Positions 1 through 5,086 of a DNA stretch of 5,893 nucleotides are shown here, one piece after another. The notes below the pieces were generated by a model that did not search any database, was not told the DNA's origin, and saw only the letters and a list, made by a program, of their open reading frames with translations. Position 1 is the stretch's first letter. Each line of letters begins with the position of its first letter. This DNA is from Acidimicrobiales bacterium (GTDB taxonomy: Bacteria; Actinomycetota; Acidimicrobiia; Acidimicrobiales; JABEUL01). The stretch covers positions 1-5,893 of the forward strand of contig JABEUL010000043.1 of NCBI GenBank assembly GCA_013044465.1, given 5' to 3'. Made by a program: the position numbers and the translations under genes.

Positions 1-110
1 ATTTCAGTAAGTACGCCAAAACCATGATTGGCCAATGCTTCCCGAGTCGCTTGTTCAACTTTTTCTATGTCTCCTTTGACAGTGGAAGTTAGTTTCACCA
101 GATCAGACAT
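1..110 (-). CDS. DUF302 family protein, N-terminal fragment cut by window edge
   Basis: Only the first 36 codons are in the window; the frame runs open through position 1. It begins with ATG at 110-108 and translates as MSDLVKLTSTVKGDIEKVEQ, followed by a segment ending in ANHGFGVLTE. The pattern of an amphipathic helix 'E.VEQATREAL' followed by 'HGFGVLTE' is the recognisable start of the DUF302 domain, whose members commonly read 'GFGVLTEIDV' here. DUF302 is a small alpha/beta domain with no settled biochemical role. The start overlaps the 3' end of the thioredoxin gene by 8 bases (ATGTCTGA) and there is no strong Shine-Dalgarno before it, so translation is probably coupled to the thioredoxin. 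The repressor-thioredoxin-DUF302 order suggests a role in thiol or sulfur chemistry, but that is inference. The C-terminal domain is not visible. Confidence 0.8.
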   Translation of the reverse strand, partial: MSDLVKLTSTVKGDIEKVEQATREALANHGFGVLTE

Positions 111-444
111 TAGAAAGTCTCGCATTTAATCCGAGTTCAGCTTCAATTGCAGCTCTTGGCTTGGCTCCAATTGATGTCGCAACTAAATCACCGTTTTCAA
201 ACAGTGCAATAGTTGGAATTGACATGATACCGTACCTACCTGCAACTTCTGGGTTTACATCCACATCTACCTTGACCACATCAATCACTCCTAGATGTTC
301 AGTTGCCAAATTTTCAAGTTCAGGGGCTACTATCTTGCAGGGATGACACCATGTAGCCCAAAAATCGACTACTACAGGTCTTTTAGCTTGAATAACCTTC
401 TCTTCAAAAGTAGTTACATCATCTGCGTGTGCAACATTGCTCAT
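103..444 (-). CDS. Thioredoxin with atypical WCHPC active site
   Basis: A 113-residue cytoplasmic thioredoxin of normal length for a stand-alone single-domain thioredoxin. It has no signal peptide. The fold landmarks are all present: buried Asp27 in VDFWATW, the redox motif W32-C33-H34-P35-C36-K37, Lys58 in VKVDVD, the cis-proline Pro77 in SIPT, and Gly85 and Gly93 in the last strands. The active site is CHPC, not the usual CGPC. A residue other than Gly between the cysteines usually shifts the redox potential, so this protein may not be the housekeeping disulfide reductase. The start is ATG, with GGAAAGG at 454-460 nine bases upstream. It lies 26 bases after the repressor gene and overlaps the DUF302 gene by 8 bases, so the three form one operon. 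A role reducing persulfides or disulfides generated under the stress sensed by the repressor is inferred. Confidence 0.95.
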   Translation of the reverse strand: MSNVAHADDVTTFEEKVIQAKRPVVVDFWATWCHPCKIVAPELENLATEHLGVIDVVKVDVDVNPEVAGRYGIMSIPTIALFENGDLVATSIGAKPRAAIEAELGLNARLSNV

Positions 445-470
445 TTTCTATTACCTTTCCATTTCATTCC

Positions 471-734
471 CTAGCGAATTCTAAGGAACAACTTTTCCAT
501 TTCAGCAACCAAATCTTCATCAACTGACGACTCTTTGCTAATGCATTCGGCAAGGCCTGAGGAGACTAATCGAACCCCTGCTTGTTCGAGAGCTTTAATA
601 GAGGCTGTTAGCTGAGTAATAATATCTCTGCAGTCACAACCATCTTCGAGCATTCTCTGGACGGCTCGAACTTGTCCTTCTGCCCTAGATAGCCGTTTAA
701 TGGCATCTTTAGAGCTAGATTCCGGAAAGTTCAT
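471..734 (-). CDS. CsoR/RcnR/FrmR-family transcriptional repressor, CstR-like Cys-Gly-Cys sensor
   Basis: An 87-residue all-helical DNA-binding repressor. The helix 1 signature 'IKRLSRAEGQVRAVQRML' (about residues 12-29) and the following 'DIITQLTASIKAL' are typical of the family, which works as a tetramer without a helix-turn-helix. In Mycobacterium tuberculosis CsoR copper is bound by Cys-His-Cys. Here the aligned positions are Cys35, Gly60 and Cys64, with an extra Cys33 just before. The two Cys are kept at the usual 29-residue spacing but the His is lost, which argues against copper sensing and fits thiol chemistry of the kind used by the persulfide sensor CstR. I place the start at ATG 734-732 because GAAAGGG lies 8 bases upstream; an in-frame GTG three codons earlier (743-741) overlaps that ribosome binding site. 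A probable operator sits upstream at 803-820, so autoregulation is likely. The effector is inferred. Confidence 0.9.
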   Translation of the reverse strand: MNFPESSSKDAIKRLSRAEGQVRAVQRMLEDGCDCRDIITQLTASIKALEQAGVRLVSSGLAECISKESSVDEDLVAEMEKLFLRIR

Positions 735-742
735 AGCATGCA

Positions 743-749
743 CCCTTTC
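743..749 (-). promoter_or_regulatory. Ribosome binding site deciding the repressor start
   Basis: GAAAGGG on the minus strand, with 8 bases between it and ATG 734-732. The alternative GTG at 743-741 would begin inside this site, leaving no spacer, so the downstream ATG is the better start. Confidence 0.6.
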
Positions 750-795
750 AAACAGGTTTGGATGGATTCTCCAGTCCTACACCGTATGCTAGATG

Positions 796-827
796 ATTAA
801 ACAATACCTAGGGGGGTATTATTCCAA
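796..827 (-). promoter_or_regulatory. Possible promoter of the repressor-thioredoxin-DUF302 operon
   Basis: On the minus strand TTGGAA (827-822) could be a -35 and TTTAAT (801-796, five of six matches to TATAAT) a -10. The 20-base spacer is longer than the ideal 17, and the 18-base operator fills it almost exactly. An alternative -10, TATTGT (806-801), gives a spacer of 15. Neither arrangement is a good consensus. What supports a promoter here is mainly the operator and the need for one between two functionally unrelated genes. Confidence 0.35.
803..820. promoter_or_regulatory. Probable CsoR-family operator upstream of the repressor operon
   Basis: The plus strand reads AATACCTAGGGGGGTATT: a perfect 6-base inverted repeat, AATACC/GGTATT, around a 6-base core (TAGGGG) that extends one arm into a run of six G. 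AT-rich ends (TA/AT) flanking a G/C tract are the described architecture of operators for the CsoR family, including copper and persulfide sensors. The site is 68 bases before the start of a gene for just such a repressor and 12 bases past the stop of the upstream gene. Binding by this repressor, and hence autoregulation, is inferred from position and shape. Confidence 0.75.
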
Positions 828-832
828 TTTTT

Positions 833-3754
833 CTAAGGACCGTAATATCCAGTCACGTCTACTATGAAATCACACAGTGTATTGGCAGCTACCGATATCT
901 GTCCAGCATTTGAACTTGTGCCCAATGGAATAATAGCTGCATTTGGAACTGTCTCCCCTGGAGCCCAGTTGACATCCGAACTCCCTGGAGCACTAACCCC
1001 TTGCGGCCAAGCGGTTAAAAATCCTGCATACAAAGAGTCAGTTACAGTTACATTGGCCACCACAGCCACTGCGCTACTGGGGATATTATCGCTCTCTGCC
1101 ATTACAACACTCACGCCATCTGGGGTTCCTAAACCAATGGGATTACCTCCCGATAGCGGCGATCCTTGGTCTTGATAACCTGAGCCACTTCTAGAATCAG
1201 CAATCCTTGTCGGGAGTACTGAGTAGAAATGGTTTCCTGATCCTCCACTTGACCCTGTAAACCACCCGGAAACATCAATGACAAAATCTGCCGAGGAGTT
1301 CGCGACATATACGGAAATATCGCCGTTTAGCCCAACTGGAACAATAACTCTATTTGCGACACTTTGCGAAGGCGAAAAATTTAACGTTGAGGAACCGGGC
1401 GGTGTATTAGTTGAATTGGTTGGAAATGCTGTAGCGAATCCTATGCCGGTTGTATTGGTGGCCGTCACATTTAAAACCACAGCAGCTACATTGGATGAGG
1501 GTATTGAGTCAAGTCCTGATCCAATGCCTATGACTTTGTAGCTCCCAACCTGACCCGATGAAAGAGTCTCACCTGCATAGGTAGAAGGGTCAGTTGCACC
1601 ACTTCTCGTGTCGACAACTCTAAAGGGTGTTACTGGATTAAAAAGTCCTTCATTTGGCGTAGAGATCAAAGGAGCAGCATCGTATCCCTCAACATCAACA
1701 ATAAAATCAGTAGACCCCATAAAGTTGGTCACAGTGACCGACCCATTGACACCAAGTGGAATCTCAACCATGTTGGCAACCGCATATTCGCCAGCTACAA
1801 AATTAAGGGTAGAAGTAGCAGGTTTTGTAGTACCGGCTGGATACACTGTCAAAAAGCCATTTTGAGTTGGATAAGTCGCAGTAACATTTAAAATCACTGC
1901 AGTAGCATTAGCTGGAACCGCTCCGACTCCTGCAATTTTCACACTTAGAGACTCCCTCCCAGTAGTTGGAGTAAGTCCGGCGTAAGTTGACGGATCGCTT
2001 GCACCAGCTCTAGTATCTGCAACCCGAAACGGAGTGACCGGGAAATAGTTATTTCCACTAAATGAGTAAATGGCAGAATTTACACTGGTAGAGTTGCCAA
2101 AATCGTTGCTGGCATGAACAGAGAAAATATAAGTATCTCCAGATGGCAGACCGGTAAATTCCACAGAATCATTTGGTGGCATGCCACTTACAGTTTGGGT
2201 GCCAACTACTGAATTTGTAGTGTTATCGGTTGCAGTCACTGTATATGATCCAACTGGATCACCAAAGTCAGCTGCCAGTGGAGCAGATGGTGACCAACTC
2301 ACCACTGCAGAACTTTGAGAAAGTACCGAGGCCACGACATTGGATGGAGGGGATGGCGCGGCATCCATATTTTCAACTGGAACATTCACCGTTGCTGAAT
2401 CAGGATTACTATTATAAAGCATTGTCACATTCACTGAGGTCGGTGTCGAACCCAAGGCCTGAAGTGTCTCTACGAACCAAGGAAAATCAAATGCATAAGA
2501 GCCATTTGGCGCTAGGTTGGCTTGCCATGATGCTCCTGAAGGCTCGATTGTAAATAGCATTCCGTTTGGCTGAGGAGAAGTTGGTCTAATTGGCATGGTG
2601 CCATATAAGTCGAGAGTAGCGCTCCCATTAATCGTGCCGATTTGTGCCATGAGAGAACTTGGTGGATCACTCATTGATGTTAAATTTCCCTGATCATAAT
2701 AGTTAATTGAAGCGGCAGGTCCAGGCAGTGACTGGCCGCCTAGAGTGTATACAGTTACAGCTTGCGAACCAATGCTGGACTGATCCGGTGCTTGAAAGGT
2801 AAGTGAAGTTGAAGAATCATTTGATATTGCCTCCACTACTTGGTTCCCGACAATAACCATTAAAGCTCCGCTTAAGTTAGTGCCGGTCACTGTAATCTCC
2901 GTCCCGCCATTAAGGGGAACACTTTGGGTAGAAAGGCTTGTAATAGTTGGAGCTGGTAGCAAAGTTGGTGAAATCTGCGACCATGAATAAAGATAGGTGA
3001 GACTTGGAAGTGCGCCTCCAGTATTGTCATCAGCCATTAAAGCTCTATAAATTTGGCCCGGTACGGCGAATCCAGATGCAGCAGTTACAGATGATGAACC
3101 CAGTGTGCATGTCGGGTTGCAGCCATAGTTGGTGAGAATGATTTCTCGGTGACCCCAACAACCAGCTTGATTTGTTGCAGTACATGTCGGATCTGTATCT
3201 ATTGGGTAATCATCTTCATACACCCAGTTCCTCACCGCATCAATCGCATTTGACATTCCTGCAGCGGCAATCGAACCACCGGTTGTGAGTGGGTAGTTAT
3301 TGGGGAAAGTGGGATCAGTCAACTCATTATTGGGACCTACACTGGCCTGGTCAAGTTCATTTGTCACAGAGGCAACTGGCAAGATTCCCCTTTGGATTCT
3401 TTCCTCATTAATGAGAATTAGCATCTGCTCATCTTCAGGCATTGATCGGAAATTAGCGGGGAGTGATACCGCAGGGAGACCTTCGTTTTTATGGTCATAA
3501 TCTAATTTAGCCAAAGAGTCCACAAAGCACGCCCATGAGTTATCTGGGGTATTTGAAATTGAGCACACACTGGCATTTGGGAAGACTGGTGCATTTCCGG
3601 AGGGATTTGGATAGGTATCAATTCCAATAGTTCCACCAGCAAGGGCAGATTTTGGAGTCAAAATCGCAAAGGAAAGCACAATTGTCGTGACTGTCACAAA
3701 TAGAAGCACTGAGCGCGACAATATGGATAGGAGCGAAGCGGGCCTCTGTCTCAT
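833..3754 (-). CDS. Large secreted modular protein: CAP-like, IPT/TIG, FN3 and three C-terminal beta modules
   Basis: A 973-residue exported protein of unknown function. Residues 1-39 form a signal peptide: Arg-bearing n-region, hydrophobic core about 15-32, and SALA/GG cleavage after Ala39. A CAP/SCP-like domain follows (about 105-228) with 'LINEERIQRG', 'AVRNWV' and CWGHREIIL; its six Cys (64, 76, 191, 199, 212, 216) could form three disulfides. Next come an IPT/TIG domain (267-353), an unassigned segment (354-466), a fibronectin type III domain (467-560), and three related modules (569-691, 705-831, 842-971). The chain ends in GYYGP with no LPXTG motif or membrane anchor, so it is probably released or held non-covalently. 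The start is ATG 3754-3752, preceded by AGGAG 11 bases away and directly followed by the signal peptide. The frame stays open up to a TTG at 3850, which would add 32 residues and bury the signal. An adhesive or cell-surface role is inferred from the architecture only. Confidence 0.85.
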   Translation of the reverse strand: MRQRPASLLSILSRSVLLFVTVTTIVLSFAILTPKSALAGGTIGIDTYPNPSGNAPVFPNASVCSISNTPDNSWACFVDSLAKLDYDHKNEGLPAVSLPANFRSMPEDEQMLILINEERIQRGILPVASVTNELDQASVGPNNELTDPTFPNNYPLTTGGSIAAAGMSNAIDAVRNWVYEDDYPIDTDPTCTATNQAGCWGHREIILTNYGCNPTCTLGSSSVTAASGFAVPGQIYRALMADDNTGGALPSLTYLYSWSQISPTLLPAPTITSLSTQSVPLNGGTEITVTGTNLSGALMVIVGNQVVEAISNDSSTSLTFQAPDQSSIGSQAVTVYTLGGQSLPGPAASINYYDQGNLTSMSDPPSSLMAQIGTINGSATLDLYGTMPIRPTSPQPNGMLFTIEPSGASWQANLAPNGSYAFDFPWFVETLQALGSTPTSVNVTMLYNSNPDSATVNVPVENMDAAPSPPSNVVASVLSQSSAVVSWSPSAPLAADFGDPVGSYTVTATDNTTNSVVGTQTVSGMPPNDSVEFTGLPSGDTYIFSVHASNDFGNSTSVNSAIYSFSGNNYFPVTPFRVADTRAGASDPSTYAGLTPTTGRESLSVKIAGVGAVPANATAVILNVTATYPTQNGFLTVYPAGTTKPATSTLNFVAGEYAVANMVEIPLGVNGSVTVTNFMGSTDFIVDVEGYDAAPLISTPNEGLFNPVTPFRVVDTRSGATDPSTYAGETLSSGQVGSYKVIGIGSGLDSIPSSNVAAVVLNVTATNTTGIGFATAFPTNSTNTPPGSSTLNFSPSQSVANRVIVPVGLNGDISVYVANSSADFVIDVSGWFTGSSGGSGNHFYSVLPTRIADSRSGSGYQDQGSPLSGGNPIGLGTPDGVSVVMAESDNIPSSAVAVVANVTVTDSLYAGFLTAWPQGVSAPGSSDVNWAPGETVPNAAIIPLGTSSNAGQISVAANTLCDFIVDVTGYYGP
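842..1231 (-). repeat. C-terminal beta module, copy 3 (most diverged)
   Basis: Residues 842-971 of the secreted protein. It matches copies 1 and 2 at its start (ADSRSGS for ADTRAGA), at 'AVVANVTVT', at 'GFLTAWP', and at the end, 'DFIVDVTGYY'. The usual STLN is replaced by SDVNW, VAN by VPN, and the early 'DPSTYAG' stretch is absent. It carries the only Cys (961) outside the CAP-like region. Confidence 0.75.
1262..1642 (-). repeat. C-terminal beta module, copy 2
   Basis: Residues 705-831 of the secreted protein. It shares with copy 1 the opening 'NPVTPFRVVDTRSGA', 'DPSTYAG', 'VVLNVTAT', 'STLNF', 'VANRV', a Gly-rich 'PVGLNG' turn and the ending 'DFVIDVSGW'. The similarity is at protein level; the DNA copies have diverged. 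Confidence 0.8.
1682..2050 (-). repeat. C-terminal beta module, copy 1
   Basis: Residues 569-691 of the secreted protein. Landmarks in order are 'FPVTPFRVADTRAGA', 'DPSTYAG', 'AVILNVTAT', 'GFLTVYPAG', 'STLNF', 'AVANMVEIPLG' and the closing 'DFIVDVEGY'. This module recurs in secreted proteins of actinobacteria and some other bacteria, often near the C-terminus. Its ligand is not known to me. Confidence 0.8.
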
Positions 3755-3765
3755 ATGTCGAATTT

Positions 3766-3772
3766 CTCCTTC
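3766..3772 (-). promoter_or_regulatory. Ribosome binding site deciding the secreted protein start
   Basis: GAAGGAG on the minus strand, 11 bases before ATG 3754-3752. The spacer is slightly long, but this is the strongest Shine-Dalgarno in the region and it sits just ahead of the signal peptide codons. Confidence 0.6.
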
Positions 3773-3794
3773 TCTAGGCTCTTTACCATTCTTT

Positions 3795-3850
3795 ATTAAC
3801 GGGACAACTCTATTTATCGTCAATTTACACAAGTAACTTAGAAAATTCAA
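3795..3850 (-). promoter_or_regulatory. Possible promoter(s) of the secreted protein gene
   Basis: The 104-base gap after the Mrp gene holds two sigma-70-like candidates on the minus strand. The first is TTGAAT (3850-3845), a 17-base spacer, then TAAATT (3827-3822). The second is TTGACG (3823-3818), a 17-base spacer, then GTTAAT (3800-3795). The first has the better -10 and would give a leader of about 60 bases. Both are imperfect. Their presence supports reading the secreted protein as its own unit and the TTG at 3850 as untranslated. Confidence 0.35.
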
Positions 3851-3858
3851 AAGTGTTG

Positions 3859-5049
3859 TTAGTTTTCCCTTGCAATCGCCTCTTCGACTAAGTTGAGCAT
3901 TCTTACGCTACAGCCCTCTAAGTCCGGAATTGGGGCAATTTGTGTAACAATTTTCTCACCTAAAGTATCAAAAACCTTGGACAAATTTGATTCATTTTCT
4001 AAAGCGACTGGCACTCCAATGTCACCTCCAAGAGGAAGACTCGGGTCAAGGGGCACTTCACCTATGAGTGGCACCCCTAATGACTTAGCCAAACGCTCTC
4101 CACCACCAGAACCAAAGAGGGCGTACTCGACTCCGTGATCGCATACAAACTTGCTCATATTTTCGATGACACCTGCAACTCTAATGTGAGACTTTTTGGC
4201 CATCTCTCCCGCCCTTGCAGCAACTGCTTGTGCGGCATAGGGGGGTGTGGTCACAATGATTACTTCACTTCGAGGCAACATCCTAGCTAGACCCATTTGA
4301 ATATCGCCGGTTCCTGGAGGCATATCAATTAGCAAGTAATTGATTCCGCTCCAATCCACATCTTCTAAAAAGTGCTGCACTGCCCGGTTCAAAATCAAAC
4401 CCCTCCACATCACAGCACTTTCCTCTTCGGCTAAAAAACCCATAGAAACAACGCTTATGCTCCCATCACCAACCGGCTTTTTAATCGGAACAATTTTCTT
4501 ATCTGCTACTTTTAAGGACTCATTAATCCCAAGAAGCCTTGGAATGCTAAATCCCCAAATATCAGCATCCAGTACCCCGACTGACAACCCGCGCTTGGCG
4601 AGTGCGACTGCAAGATTTGCCGTAATTGAGGATTTGCCCACTCCACCTTTGCCCGATGAGATTGCAAGTACTCTCGCATTTATTGGGATTGTTGAAATAA
4701 TGGCATCTTTGTCCTGTGCTTTTTTTCGAACTAGGTCCATGAGGGATGCCTTTTGAATTGCACTCATCTCACTCATCACTATTTCTACGGACTTAACTTC
4801 CTCAAGAGCTAAAAGCATGCCTTGGACATCTTTTTTAATCTGGCTTCTTAGTGGGCACTTAGCTGTAGTGAGCAAAATTCCCACCGTTACATTGCCATTT
4901 AGAACATCGACTCGCTCTACCATGTTCAGATCAACGACATTTTCCCCCAACTCGGGGTCAATTACTCCGCGTAAAGTTTCAATGACTGCCATTATTAGAT
5001 CATTTGGCCCACCCGTTGTCTCTATTGGCAAACCTTCTGGAAAATTCAT
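3859..5049 (-). CDS. mrp: Mrp/ApbC-family iron-sulfur carrier P-loop ATPase with N-terminal DUF59 domain
   Basis: A 396-residue cytoplasmic protein that, by family, binds an Fe-S cluster and passes it to target apoproteins using ATP. Residues about 18-95 are a DUF59/MIP18-type domain ('GVIDPELGENVVDLNMV', with Cys65 in TAKCP as in the family). The ATPase domain has the deviant Walker A GKGGVGKS (133-140), the switch region 'DADIWGFSIP' (161-170) and 'DMPPGTGD' (242-249). Most Mrp proteins carry CxxC after 'ENMS', bridging a cluster between two subunits. Here the site reads 'ENMSKFVCDHG': only Cys303 remains and Gly306 takes the second Cys position. Actinobacterial Mrp proteins often lack the pair, so this is probably lineage-typical. 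No Shine-Dalgarno precedes ATG 5049; Met20 (4992) is an alternative start closer to the DUF59 edge, also without a clear site. It lies 37 bases after the oxidoreductase gene. Confidence 0.93.
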   Translation of the reverse strand: MNFPEGLPIETTGGPNDLIMAVIETLRGVIDPELGENVVDLNMVERVDVLNGNVTVGILLTTAKCPLRSQIKKDVQGMLLALEEVKSVEIVMSEMSAIQKASLMDLVRKKAQDKDAIISTIPINARVLAISSGKGGVGKSSITANLAVALAKRGLSVGVLDADIWGFSIPRLLGINESLKVADKKIVPIKKPVGDGSISVVSMGFLAEEESAVMWRGLILNRAVQHFLEDVDWSGINYLLIDMPPGTGDIQMGLARMLPRSEVIIVTTPPYAAQAVAARAGEMAKKSHIRVAGVIENMSKFVCDHGVEYALFGSGGGERLAKSLGVPLIGEVPLDPSLPLGGDIGVPVALENESNLSKVFDTLGEKIVTQIAPIPDLEGCSVRMLNLVEEAIAREN

Positions 5050-5086
5050 TACACAAGTATCGTAACAACTTGCCAGATATTTGTGG

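Noticed and set aside
735..743. GTG start three codons upstream of the chosen repressor start
   Set aside because: The GTG overlaps the only good ribosome binding site (GAAAGGG), leaving no spacer.
749..760. Dyad CAAAC-AG-GTTTG just upstream of the repressor ribosome binding site, considered as a second operator or a hairpin
   Set aside because: Five-base arms with a two-base centre are too short for a stable hairpin and lack the G/C tract of the operator at 803-820; chance is likely.
803..835. Intrinsic terminator after the secreted protein gene
   Set aside because: The only dyad here is the operator-like one; it has no T run on the minus strand following it, and its 6-base loop with A/T-rich ends would be a weak hairpin.
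864..2553. Four plus-strand open frames of 85-107 codons opposite the secreted protein gene
   Set aside because: They are antisense to recognisable domains; low-complexity Ser/Thr/Pro-rich products are expected on the strand opposite Thr/Val/Gly-rich beta domains.
3755..3850. TTG-initiated 32-codon N-terminal extension of the secreted protein
   Set aside because: It would put the signal peptide behind 32 polar and mixed residues, overlaps promoter-like sequence, and ignores the AGGAG-preceded ATG at 3754.
4340..4756. Open frame of 138 codons on the plus strand opposite the Mrp gene
   Set aside because: It lies wholly antisense to conserved Mrp ATPase sequence, its product resembles no protein family I know, and it has no convincing start context.
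720..5049. Both the repressor and Mrp begin with MNFPE, suggesting shared or duplicated 5' ends
   Set aside because: The match is five residues, the codons differ, upstream sequences are unrelated, and the proteins belong to different families.
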